Positions 53,174 to 62,055 of a stretch of 64,000 nt of DNA are shown here, one piece after another. Source of the stretch: Pedobacter insulae (GTDB taxonomy: Bacteria > Bacteroidota > Bacteroidia > Sphingobacteriales > Sphingobacteriaceae); assembly GCF_900113525.1 (NCBI RefSeq), contig NZ_FOPP01000001.1, positions 310,001 through 374,000 on the forward strand, in the 5' to 3' direction. Numbering within the stretch: the first letter of the stretch is position 1; every line of letters starts with the position of its first letter. The translations under genes were made by a program, and so were the position numbers. The notes below the pieces were generated by a model that saw only the letters and a program-made list of their open reading frames with translations, did no database searches and was not told the DNA's origin.

Positions 53174-54271
53174 ATGTTAATTACCATTATTGCAGGAGCA
53201 CGACCTAATTTTATGAAAATTGCACCCATAGTGCATGCTATTCAAAGTGCGAAAAAAGAGGGAAAGAATGTCGATTTCAGGTTAATCCACACCGGGCAAC
53301 ATTTCGACAAAAAAATGTCGGGAGATTTCTTTGAACAACTGGGAATTCCTGAACCTCATGCAAATTTAGAAGCTGGGGGAGGCACCCAAGCCGAGCAAAC
53401 TGGTGCTATTATGATTCGTTTTGAACAAGAGTTATTGTCAAATCCTACGGATTTGGTGCTAGTTGTTGGCGATGTAACATCGACAATGGCCTGCGCAATC
53501 ACAGCACAAAAACTTAAAGTAAAAGTAGCGCATGTGGAGGCCGGAATACGATCAGATGATTGGGGAATGCCAGAAGAGATAAATAGACTAGTAACAGATA
53601 GTATTACCAATTATTTCTTCACTACATCTGAGGTAGCTAACGAAAATCTACGCAAAACGGGAATAACTGAAGATAGAATATTTTTTGTAGGCAACACGAT
53701 GATTGATACGCTATTGAAAAATAGACCTCGTTTTATTGCACCTCCAATTTGGGAGGAAGCAAACTTGCAAGAAAAGGGCTACTTAGTGTTAACGCTTCAT
53801 AGGCCAGCAAACGTTGATCAAGAGAGTCAATTAAAAGATTTGATGGACGAGATAATTCACCATAGTCACGGAGTTCCTATTGTTTTTCCTGTGCATCCTA
53901 GAACCGCAAAGAGTTTGCAGGGTTTGGGTATTGCTGCTCCTAACCTGCACTTCATTGAGCCATTAAGTTATCTTGAGTTTAACTTTTTGGTGGAGAAAGC
54001 GAAATTAGTTGTTACAGATTCGGGAGGTATTACAGAGGAAACTACCGTAATGGGGGTGCCGTGTATTACACTACGTGATAATACCGAAAGACCAGAGACT
54101 ATTACCATTGGAACAAACGAGCTTATAGGAACTAATCCAAATGCGATTAAACCAGCTTTTGATAAGTTATTTAATGGCGATTGGAAAAAAGGCGGAATCC
54201 CTCCGTTATGGGATGGAAAAACTGCTGATCGGATCGTAGCTCATTTACTGGAGTTATCTGTAAAAGCTTAA
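53174..54271 (+). CDS. wecB: UDP-N-acetylglucosamine 2-epimerase (non-hydrolysing)
   Basis: 365 aa. Family motifs in order: AGARPNFMKIAPIVHAI, HTGQHFDKKMSGDFFEQLGI, HVEAGIRSDDWGMPEEINR, LTLHRPANVD and VTDSGGITEETTVMGVPCIT. It interconverts UDP-GlcNAc and UDP-ManNAc. The product could go directly into the polymer or, after oxidation by the dehydrogenase at 37133, as ManNAcA. Confidence 0.94.
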   Translation: MLITIIAGARPNFMKIAPIVHAIQSAKKEGKNVDFRLIHTGQHFDKKMSGDFFEQLGIPEPHANLEAGGGTQAEQTGAIMIRFEQELLSNPTDLVLVVGDVTSTMACAITAQKLKVKVAHVEAGIRSDDWGMPEEINRLVTDSITNYFFTTSEVANENLRKTGITEDRIFFVGNTMIDTLLKNRPRFIAPPIWEEANLQEKGYLVLTLHRPANVDQESQLKDLMDEIIHHSHGVPIVFPVHPRTAKSLQGLGIAAPNLHFIEPLSYLEFNFLVEKAKLVVTDSGGITEETTVMGVPCITLRDNTERPETITIGTNELIGTNPNAIKPAFDKLFNGDWKKGGIPPLWDGKTADRIVAHLLELSVKA

Positions 54272-54278
54272 GCACTGT

Positions 54279-56168
54279 TTGATGATTAAAAAAATTCAAC
54301 GGGCATTTCAACTAGTCAAAAACATGGGCGGAAGGTATGTTTTTTTCCGGACTGGATTTGAGCTGCGTAAGAGGTTGGGGCTGTTAAAGAAGAAATTCCC
54401 CGTGGAACCCGCCTTTCAATCATATTACACGTTGGATGATTGGAGAAGTTCGGCTAAGCCTTTCTTTTTTGAAAGTAGAGAGAGTATTAAGTTCGAGAAA
54501 CGATTTTCTCCAGAATTGCAAAGTAATTATGATCGTTTAAAGGAGTTTAAATACCCATTCTTTTCGAGTTTGGAATATGAGCTGGGAGCTAAACATGATT
54601 GGGTAACAAATCCTGATAATGGGTTTAAATATGATAAAGACTTACATTGGCTTGATGTAAATGACTTTGATAGAAATGCAGGAGATATTAAGTTTGTTTG
54701 GGAGCCTTCAAGGTTTTCCCATCTCTATACTATAATCCGATATGATTATCATTCGGGACAAGATTCATCCGAACAAGTTTTTGCAGAAATAGAAAGTTGG
54801 TTAAATGGCAACAACATAAATCAAGGGCCTAATTTTAAATGTAGTCAGGAAATCTCTCTTAGGATTTTAAATTGGACTTTCGCCTTATATTATTATAAGA
54901 ATTCTCCAAGTTTGACAGCCGAACGTTTCGATAAAATACAGCATTACATCTTCTGGCAAACAGAACATGTTTATCATAATATTAATTTCTCGAGAATTGC
55001 CGTTCGGAACAACCATGCGATAACAGAAACCTTACTCCTCTATTTGGTAGGGTTACTTTATCCAAAATATCCTGGCGCTGCTAAATGGAAGCAAAAAGGT
55101 AAAGCTTGGTTTGAGCAAGAAATTGCTTATCAGGTTTACGAAGATGGAACATTTCTTCAATTTTCGATGAACTACCATAGAGTGGTCGTTCAATTGTTAA
55201 CCTGGGCTCTTAAGCTCTCTGATTTAAATGGTGAGCGCTTTAAAAATGTAGTTTACGAACGGGCAAAAAAGAGCCTAACGTTTTTGATGAATTGTATGAA
55301 TGCTGAAGATGGATGGTTACCAAATTATGGTAATAATGATGGTGCACTTTTCTTCAAGCTAAATGATGCCCATTACCGCAACTATATGCCGCAGTTAGAG
55401 AGCCTAAGCTACGCACTTAACAAAGGCTGGGAATTCACAAAATTTGAAGACGCTTTATGGTATGGTTTAAGTAATGAGGTTAAAGCAGACCCAATTGAAA
55501 TGGAGAAAGGTAGCATTAGTTTTGAACAGGGGGGGTATTATTTGTACAGGCCAACAACTGAAAGTCTAAACTTTATTCGCTGCGGTAGTCACAAAGACCG
55601 TCCTGCACAGGCCGATAACCTTCATCTCGATATATGGTATGGTGGTAAAAATATTCTACATGATGGAGGTACTTATAAGTATAACTCAGACGAGCGCAAC
55701 TTAAAGTATTTTATGGGAACTCGTTCTCATAATACAGTGATGTTGGGTGATAATGATCAAATGGAAAAAGGCTCTAGGTTTATTTGGTATCATTGGTCGC
55801 AGTGCGAACAGGTTAGTACACAAGAAGCCGATGAATTTTTTCTTTTTGAAGGAACTATTAAGGCGTTTCAACATTTGAACAAAGGCATTCGACACAAAAG
55901 GACTATAAAGATTGCAAAAAATGAACCTCGCTGGGAAGTGACAGATGTTATTTTGAATAAGCCAACCGCTTTACCACTGAATCAGTTATGGCATACATCA
56001 TATTTACATGAGCTCAATTTCGAAGCTACATTGCTTTCTGGAGAAAAGGTTTTAGCCCAAATTGGTGAAGGATATTATTCTTCCTTTTATGGTGTAAAAG
56101 AGCCTTGTGATGAAGTGGCCTTTGCTACCAATGAGAATACAATAACTACAATTATAACAATAAAATAA
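54279..56168 (+). CDS. Heparinase II/III-family protein
   Basis: 629 aa. The N-terminal alpha/alpha toroid (about 70-380) has VRNNHAITETLLLYLVGLLY and LQFSMNYHRVVVQLLTWAL. The C-terminal beta domain (about 400-629) contains GGYYLYRP, HLDIWYGGKNILHDGGTYKY and the key segment GTRSHNTVMLGDNDQ. Catalytic-type Asn, His and Tyr residues appear present. There is no signal peptide, which is usual for the versions encoded in capsule operons. The protein may act on or modify the growing glycan instead of degrading external polymer. Its stop overlaps the GT4 start. Confidence 0.85.
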   Translation: MMIKKIQRAFQLVKNMGGRYVFFRTGFELRKRLGLLKKKFPVEPAFQSYYTLDDWRSSAKPFFFESRESIKFEKRFSPELQSNYDRLKEFKYPFFSSLEYELGAKHDWVTNPDNGFKYDKDLHWLDVNDFDRNAGDIKFVWEPSRFSHLYTIIRYDYHSGQDSSEQVFAEIESWLNGNNINQGPNFKCSQEISLRILNWTFALYYYKNSPSLTAERFDKIQHYIFWQTEHVYHNINFSRIAVRNNHAITETLLLYLVGLLYPKYPGAAKWKQKGKAWFEQEIAYQVYEDGTFLQFSMNYHRVVVQLLTWALKLSDLNGERFKNVVYERAKKSLTFLMNCMNAEDGWLPNYGNNDGALFFKLNDAHYRNYMPQLESLSYALNKGWEFTKFEDALWYGLSNEVKADPIEMEKGSISFEQGGYYLYRPTTESLNFIRCGSHKDRPAQADNLHLDIWYGGKNILHDGGTYKYNSDERNLKYFMGTRSHNTVMLGDNDQMEKGSRFIWYHWSQCEQVSTQEADEFFLFEGTIKAFQHLNKGIRHKRTIKIAKNEPRWEVTDVILNKPTALPLNQLWHTSYLHELNFEATLLSGEKVLAQIGEGYYSSFYGVKEPCDEVAFATNENTITTIITIK

Positions 56169-57406
56169 TGAGAATACTTTTACTGCATCAATATTTCTTG
56201 GAGCAAGATGATCCAGGAGGATCGAGGTTTAACGAACTCACTAGCCAATGGACAGAGCAAGGCCATGAAGTAACAGTAATTGCTGGTATGATGCATTATA
56301 ACGGGCATGAGAAAAGGCCACAGTATAAGGGTAAGTGGTTTGTGAGTAATAAGCAAGGTAATGTGAACGTATGGCGAACTCATGTTTCTGAAAGTTATAA
56401 CTCAGGTTTCGTTGGAAGGCTTTGGGGGTATTTCTCTTTTGTTTTCTCTGCCCTTTGGGCCGGCCTTTTTAAAGTAAAAGGTAAGTATGATATAATTTTG
56501 GTAACCTCGCCACCGCTTTTTATTGGCATTACCGGTTATTTATTATCTAGAATTAAAGGAAAACCTTTTGTGTTTGAGATAAGAGATTTATGGCCAGAGT
56601 CGGCAATTGATACAGGGGTTGTTACCAATAAAATGATCATCAAGCTGGCTTACGCTTTAGAGGCTTTTATTTATAAAAAGGCAAAAAAGATCAATGTGCT
56701 TACCCCCGCTTTTAAAAAGACGTTAATCGAAAAGAAACACGTTCCGGAAGAGAAGATAATCTTTATTCCGAATGCGGCCGATTTTAGTTTATCGGATCAT
56801 TTGTTAGATACCTTTGATGTAAGTGCATTCAGGGAAAAACAAGGCTGGAAGGGCCGTTTTGTAGTTACCTACGTAGGAGCCCACGGAGTAGCGAATCACT
56901 TGGATCAGATACTGGAAACCGCCGATTTGATGAGAGATACAAATGTATTATTTGTACTGATAGGACAGGGCATGCAAAAAGAACAACTTAAAGCCTTGGC
57001 AACAAGTATGAAACTTACAAATGTTTCATTGCTAGACCCTGTACCTAAAGCCCAAGTATTTGAATATATTTTTGCATCTGATATGGGAGCCTCTGTTTTA
57101 AAAAATGTAGACACTTTTAAAACAGTATATTCAAACAAAACGTTCGACTATATGGCTTGTAAAAAGCCCATTTTTATGGCGATTGATGGGGTTTCTCGTG
57201 AACTAGTTGAGGAGGCTAATGCGGGTATATTTGTGGAACCAGAAAACCCCCAGGATTTTGCCGCTAAAGTTAAACTGTATATGGCGAACCCGAATTTAAT
57301 GACAGAACAAGGTGAAGCTGGCTACGCTTATGCCAAGCAAAATTTTGACCGTAAGGTATTGGCCAATAAATATATTGATTATTTGAAAGCATTTAGTAAT
57401 GTATAA
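56168..57406 (+). CDS. Glycosyltransferase family 4, WbuB-like
   Basis: 412 aa. The N-terminus [20 protein letters not shown] and the following [19 protein letters not shown] are typical of the WbuB group, which often adds a deoxy-amino sugar. Donor-domain motifs are [33 protein letters not shown] and [18 protein letters not shown]. It overlaps the next gene by 8 bp. It probably adds the second sugar to the PglC-primed lipid. Confidence 0.9.
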   Translation: MRILLLHQYFLEQDDPGGSRFNELTSQWTEQGHEVTVIAGMMHYNGHEKRPQYKGKWFVSNKQGNVNVWRTHVSESYNSGFVGRLWGYFSFVFSALWAGLFKVKGKYDIILVTSPPLFIGITGYLLSRIKGKPFVFEIRDLWPESAIDTGVVTNKMIIKLAYALEAFIYKKAKKINVLTPAFKKTLIEKKHVPEEKIIFIPNAADFSLSDHLLDTFDVSAFREKQGWKGRFVVTYVGAHGVANHLDQILETADLMRDTNVLFVLIGQGMQKEQLKALATSMKLTNVSLLDPVPKAQVFEYIFASDMGASVLKNVDTFKTVYSNKTFDYMACKKPIFMAIDGVSRELVEEANAGIFVEPENPQDFAAKVKLYMANPNLMTEQGEAGYAYAKQNFDRKVLANKYIDYLKAFSNV

Positions 57407-58001
57407 ATTTGGATTGAAACGTTTTGTGGATTTTTTATTAGCTTTTCTAGGTTTTATTATACTGCTTCCAGTTTTTTTGATTGTTGCTTCATTGCTTTTC
57501 TTTGCAAACCAAGGCAAGCCTTTCTTCTTTCAAACTCGCCCAGGAAAAAATGCTAAATTGTTTAAGATTATCAAGTTTAAAACGATGAACGACAAGCGCG
57601 GTGCAGATGGGGAATTATTACCAGACAATGTTCGTTTGACGGCTGTTGGTGCTTTTGTACGAAAAACATCTTTAGATGAAATACCGCAATTATTAAATGT
57701 GCTGAAAGGAGATATGAGTCTAATTGGGCCTAGACCGCTGTTGCCAGAGTATTTGCCCTTATATAGCAAGGAGCAATATAGGCGTCACGAAGTGCGGCCG
57801 GGCATTACCGGATGGGCACAGGTAAATGGACGCAATGCTATTAGTTGGGAACAGAAGTTTAAATTTGATGTATGGTACGTGGATAATGTTAGTTTTTTAT
57901 TAGATTTGAAAATATTGTGGTTAACATTTAAAAAAGTTTTAATAAGAGAAGGGATTTCTTCGACCACATCGGCAACGATGGAGAAATTTACGGGGAATTA
58001 A
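57399..58001 (+). CDS. pglC: PglC-type initiating phosphoglycosyl transferase
   Basis: 200 aa. A membrane-dipping helix ([20 protein letters not shown]) is followed by [20 protein letters not shown], the Asp-Glu catalytic pair in [20 protein letters not shown] and [12 protein letters not shown], then [20 protein letters not shown]. It matches PglC, which uses UDP-diacetamido-bacillosamine. The gene is followed after 1 bp by pglD and then pglE. Confidence 0.9.
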   Translation: MYKFGLKRFVDFLLAFLGFIILLPVFLIVASLLFFANQGKPFFFQTRPGKNAKLFKIIKFKTMNDKRGADGELLPDNVRLTAVGAFVRKTSLDEIPQLLNVLKGDMSLIGPRPLLPEYLPLYSKEQYRRHEVRPGITGWAQVNGRNAISWEQKFKFDVWYVDNVSFLLDLKILWLTFKKVLIREGISSTTSATMEKFTGN

Positions 58002-58002
58002 A

Positions 58003-58611
58003 ATGCATGTAATAGGTGCTGGTGGCCATGCCAAAGTAGTGATAGATATTATTAAATCCCATAATAATAAAATTGAAGGGGTATGGGCTGAAAATTGTAT
58101 CACACCTACTTTTTTAGATTATCCATTAAATAATTATAGTGAATTTAAGCAGCTGAATACGCATAGGTTTATTATAGCCATTGGCAATAACCAGGTTAGA
58201 AAAAGGATAGCGAATGAATTAATGACGAGTTCGGCAGAGATTGTTCATCCCAGTTGTTCATTATCTGCTTCTGTAGTAATGGGCGCCGGTTGTGTATGTA
58301 TGGCGAATACAACGATTAACGCAGATGTGGTTATTGGAGATCATGTAATAATAAATAGCAATGCATCTGTTGACCATGACTGTAAAATTGCTAATTTTGT
58401 ACATATCTCGCCGCAGGTGGGATTGGCAGGCAATGTAACCATAGGCGAGGGTACTCATGTAGGGATTGGCGCTACGGTAATACCGGGAGTTAAGATTGGC
58501 AAGTGGGCCACGATTGGTGCGGGAGCTGTTGTGATAAGAGATGTACCAGACTATGCAGTTGTTGTAGGTAATCCTGGTAAAATTATTAAGTACAATAAGA
58601 TAGAAGATTAA
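58003..58611 (+). CDS. pglD: PglD-type left-handed-beta-helix sugar acetyltransferase
   Basis: 202 aa. The N-terminal UDP-sugar-binding domain is MHVIGAGGHAKVVIDIIKSH. The C-terminal hexapeptide repeats run from about 85 to 195 (SASVVMGAGCVCMANTTINA, ISPQVGLAGNVTIGEGTHVG). His in VDHDCKIANFVHISP is the usual catalytic base position. It acetylates the 4-amino group formed by PglE. Confidence 0.92.
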   Translation: MHVIGAGGHAKVVIDIIKSHNNKIEGVWAENCITPTFLDYPLNNYSEFKQLNTHRFIIAIGNNQVRKRIANELMTSSAEIVHPSCSLSASVVMGAGCVCMANTTINADVVIGDHVIINSNASVDHDCKIANFVHISPQVGLAGNVTIGEGTHVGIGATVIPGVKIGKWATIGAGAVVIRDVPDYAVVVGNPGKIIKYNKIED

Positions 58612-58613
58612 AA

Positions 58614-59756
58614 ATGAATAGTAAAATCTGGCTTTCTTCACCACATATGGGTGGCACAGAGCAAACTTATGTAAATGAAGCTTTTGCAACGAACTGGATC
58701 GCACCTTTAGGCCCACATGTGAATGGATTTGAACAAGATTTAGCTACCTATACTGCTGCTAAACACGCTGCCGCTTTAAGCTCGGGTACTGGCGCGTTGC
58801 ATTTAGCCTTAATTATGCTAGGCGTAAAAGCAGGTGATGAGGTGATTTGCCAAAGCATGACCTTTTCGGCAAGCGCTAACCCAATTGCTTATTTAGGAGC
58901 TATACCAGTTTTTATTGATAGTGAAAAAGATACCTGGAACATGTGCCCCGACCTATTGCGGGAGGCCATTGTAGATAGAATTGCGAAGGGCAAAAAACCA
59001 AAAGCCATTATCCCGGTGCATTTATATGGAATGCCGGCTAAAATGGATGAGATTAGTGCAATAGCCAATGAATTTGAAATTCCGATAATTGAAGATGCTG
59101 CCGAAGCCTTGGGAAGCTCAATAAATGGAAAAGCAATGGGCACATTTGGATTATTGGGCATCCTTTCATTTAATGGGAATAAAATTATTACCACCTCTGG
59201 TGGCGGAGCACTGATTTCGGACCAGGAGGAATATATAAACAAAGCCAGATTTTTAGCCACCCAGGCCAGAGACGAAGCGCCTCACTACCAGCATAGCGAA
59301 ATTGGTTATAACTATAGAATGAGCAATGTTTGCGCAGCGATAGGACGCGGCCAAATGGAAGTTTTGAACGAGCGTGTTGCACAACGAAGAGCCAATTTTG
59401 AGTACTATAAAAATACATTGGCCAACTATGATGGCATTACATTTTTAGCAGAACCGAACGGATACTTTAGCAATAGATGGTTAAGTGCGGTATTGATTGA
59501 TCCTGCTAAAACAAAGGATTTAAATAGGGTACAAATTGCCGCCGAACTAGCATTGGATAATATTGAGAGCCGCCCTTTATGGAAACCTATGCATATGCAG
59601 CCGGTATTTAAAGATGCGCCTTATTATGGAAATGGAGTAGCCGAAAGCTTATTCGAAAACGGCTTATGTTTGCCTTCTGGCTCTAATTTAACAACGGAAG
59701 ATTTAGCGAGAGTTACCTTGGGAATTACCAAGGCTTTTGACGGGCAGCCTGTTTAA
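58614..59756 (+). CDS. pglE: PglE-type aminotransferase
   Basis: 380 aa, DegT family. It begins KIWLSSPHMGGTEQTYVNEA, the classical PglE/bacillosamine aminotransferase start. PLP lysine K190 is in SFNGNKIITTSGGG, and the Asp in IIEDAAEALGSS is the PLP partner. It aminates the 4-keto group of the PglF product. The gene is separated from pglD by 2 bp. Confidence 0.93.
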   Translation: MNSKIWLSSPHMGGTEQTYVNEAFATNWIAPLGPHVNGFEQDLATYTAAKHAAALSSGTGALHLALIMLGVKAGDEVICQSMTFSASANPIAYLGAIPVFIDSEKDTWNMCPDLLREAIVDRIAKGKKPKAIIPVHLYGMPAKMDEISAIANEFEIPIIEDAAEALGSSINGKAMGTFGLLGILSFNGNKIITTSGGGALISDQEEYINKARFLATQARDEAPHYQHSEIGYNYRMSNVCAAIGRGQMEVLNERVAQRRANFEYYKNTLANYDGITFLAEPNGYFSNRWLSAVLIDPAKTKDLNRVQIAAELALDNIESRPLWKPMHMQPVFKDAPYYGNGVAESLFENGLCLPSGSNLTTEDLARVTLGITKAFDGQPV

Positions 59757-59780
59757 AACAGTTACTAATTTTATTTTGTT

Positions 59781-59788
59781 TATTTTTG
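59781..59788 (+). promoter_or_regulatory. Candidate -7 box TATTTTTG upstream of pglF
   Basis: Fits TAnnTTTG and lies in the 93-bp gap between pglE and pglF. The leader to ATG 59874 would be about 80 nt, so pglF may have its own promoter in addition to readthrough. Confidence 0.4.
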
Positions 59789-59873
59789 CACGTCGAAGGA
59801 AACTGGCGTTATAATTGCTTTGACAAATTGACAATAATTATTTGTAAATTTGAACAAACTGACTAAAACTAAC

Positions 59874-61817
59874 ATGAAGCTAGCTAAAATTAACATCGTG
59901 CCACGTTGGGTTATTTTATCGCTCGACCTCAGCATCTCTATTGTTTCATTAGTTATAGCTTATCTATTAACCCATAACCTGGATATATTTAGCATTGATC
60001 CGGTTGCTTTTAGTAGAAATACCCTAATATTAACCCTTTTTAACCTGATTGTATTTTATAACGTAAAAACCTATGCGGGTATTATACGCTATACCAGTGC
60101 ACAAGATACCTTTAGGGTTTTATTCGCGGTATTTGTGAGCAATGTGGGTTTCGTGTTTTTAAATTTAACCTCGATCTCTTTCCATTATGGGCCGCTTATT
60201 TCTAATAAATTACTTTTTGTAAATGGATTAACCAGCTTTTTAATGCTCATTACCTACCGGGTATTGATTAAGTACTTTTTTATGTACATTAAAAACTTAA
60301 CGCTGGATAAAAGAAAGGTGATTATTTATGGGGCAGGTGAAGCGGGCTTGGCCACTAAACGTACATTTGACCATGATGCGAAGGTGAACAAAACAATTAT
60401 TGCTTTTGTAGATGATGATGAGCGTAAGGTGGGCAAAACCATTGATGGGGTAAAGATTTTAAATGCAAATAGGTTAGAGGCCTTAATTGTAGACCATGAA
60501 GTAGATGAAATTATTTTCGCTTCTTACAGTATTCCGATAGACCGGAAGAATTCGATTGTTGATATTTGTTTAGAAAATGAGGTACTGGTACTGAATATAC
60601 CACCGGCCGATTTATGGACAGGGGGGGTGCTGCATACGAAGCAGATTCAGCACATTAACATTGAAGATTTATTAAATAGAAAGCCGATTGAAATTGATAC
60701 CCAAGGGATCCAAAACCAGTTAAAAGGTAAAAGGATTTTGATAACGGGCGCAGCGGGTTCTATTGGTAGTGAAGTAGTAAGGCAGTTAATTGGTTTTGAA
60801 ACAGGCTTAATTATTTTATGCGACCAATCGGAAACGGCTTTGCACCATATATTTTTGGAACTTACAGAAAGTTATAGCAATACGAATTTCCACGCATTTG
60901 TTGGCGATGTGAAAGACGAGAGCAGAATGGAGCACTTATTTGCTACGTATAAACCGCATTATGTGTACCACGCTGCGGCTTACAAGCATGTGCCGTTGAT
61001 GGAAGATAATCCGAGTGAAGCGATTAAAACAAACGTACTGGGTACCAAAACCATTGCAGATATGTCTGTAAAACATGGCGTGCAGAAGTTTGTAATGATC
61101 TCTACGGATAAGGCAGTGAACCCAACGAATATTATGGGGGCATCGAAACGTATTGCAGAGATTTATGTGCAATCGCTTAATAACTCGCTTACCAATCGCG
61201 ACTTTGTATTTAGCAACGGCCTAAGCTATATTAACGATTTAAATGTGAAGCCAATTACCAAATTCATTACGACCCGTTTTGGGAACGTACTGGGTTCAAA
61301 CGGTTCGGTAATTCCGAGGTTTAAAGCGCAGATTGAAAAAGGCGGTCCGGTTACGGTTACCCACCCAGAGATTACACGTTATTTTATGACCATACCCGAA
61401 GCTTGTAGGTTAGTACTGGAAGCAGGCTGCATGGGCAAGGGTGGCGAGATCTTTATCTTCGACATGGGTAAATCTGTTAAAATTGTAGAGCTGGCTAAAA
61501 AGATGATCCGCCTGGCAGGCCTGGTACCTAACGAGGATATTAAGATTTCTTATTCGGGATTGCGCCCGGGCGAGAAGCTATATGAAGAACTGTTAAACGA
61601 TAACGAAAATACCATGCCTACACATCATGAGAAGATCATGATTGGCAAAGTACGCGAGTACGTATTCGATGACATAGAATCGAAAATATACGGGCTAATT
61701 AAACACGCCAAGCAAAATAGCGACCGCAATGTAGTGGTAGCGATGAAAGACCTGGTAACGGAATTTAAGAGCAAAAACTCCGTTTTTGAGGAATTAGACG
61801 TAGTGCAGGAAGGGTAA
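59874..61817 (+). CDS. pglF: Membrane UDP-GlcNAc 4,6-dehydratase (PglF/WbpM/CapD-like)
   Basis: 647 aa from ATG 59874 (MKLAKINIVPRWVILSLDLS). A TTG at 59850 would add eight residues. Four N-terminal membrane helices (to about 130) and a CoA-binding-like Rossmann domain (about 145-265) precede the dehydratase domain: ILITGAAGSIGSEVVRQLIG, AAAYKHVPLMEDNPSEAIKT and STDKAVNPTNIMGASKRIAE. The Met in place of the catalytic Tyr is normal for this large group. There is an insertion of about 20 residues (NRDFVFSNGLSYINDLNVKP) before TTRFGNVLGSNGSV. It makes the UDP-4-keto-6-deoxy-GlcNAc used by PglE, and possibly by the DegT enzyme of the first locus. Confidence 0.92.
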   Translation: MKLAKINIVPRWVILSLDLSISIVSLVIAYLLTHNLDIFSIDPVAFSRNTLILTLFNLIVFYNVKTYAGIIRYTSAQDTFRVLFAVFVSNVGFVFLNLTSISFHYGPLISNKLLFVNGLTSFLMLITYRVLIKYFFMYIKNLTLDKRKVIIYGAGEAGLATKRTFDHDAKVNKTIIAFVDDDERKVGKTIDGVKILNANRLEALIVDHEVDEIIFASYSIPIDRKNSIVDICLENEVLVLNIPPADLWTGGVLHTKQIQHINIEDLLNRKPIEIDTQGIQNQLKGKRILITGAAGSIGSEVVRQLIGFETGLIILCDQSETALHHIFLELTESYSNTNFHAFVGDVKDESRMEHLFATYKPHYVYHAAAYKHVPLMEDNPSEAIKTNVLGTKTIADMSVKHGVQKFVMISTDKAVNPTNIMGASKRIAEIYVQSLNNSLTNRDFVFSNGLSYINDLNVKPITKFITTRFGNVLGSNGSVIPRFKAQIEKGGPVTVTHPEITRYFMTIPEACRLVLEAGCMGKGGEIFIFDMGKSVKIVELAKKMIRLAGLVPNEDIKISYSGLRPGEKLYEELLNDNENTMPTHHEKIMIGKVREYVFDDIESKIYGLIKHAKQNSDRNVVVAMKDLVTEFKSKNSVFEELDVVQEG

Positions 61818-61839
61818 AGGGGGGCTTGGTTGTTTTAGG

Positions 61840-61993
61840 TTGCGTCCGTCAACGGTGCGTGGTTCATTGCGAGGCTTCCGTCAACGGTGCGTGGTTCAAC
61901 GGAGCTTCCATCAACAGGGCGTCCGTCATTGCGAGGAGCGTAGCGACGAAGCAATCTCACGGTTAGATTGCTTCGCTGCGCTCGCAATGACGG
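61840..61993. repeat. Satellite units and a 69-bp hairpin repeat after pglF
   Basis: 61840-61924 holds degenerate tandem pieces of CGTCAACGGTGCGTGGTTCA. A full hairpin follows at 61925-61993 with the 34-nt left arm type (CGTCATTGCGAGGAGCGTAG ...) and loop CACGGTT. Short frames in both directions here translate the repeat (HCERSEAI or HCEERSDEAI) and are not genes. Confidence 0.85.
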
Positions 61994-62055
61994 ACGCTTA
62001 CGCTCGCAATGACGAAACCACATTTCGCTACTACTATTATAACACGCATTAATTC

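Noticed and set aside
61835..62052. Short frames after pglF on both strands
   Set aside because: They encode only repeat-derived peptides and overlap the 69-bp hairpin.
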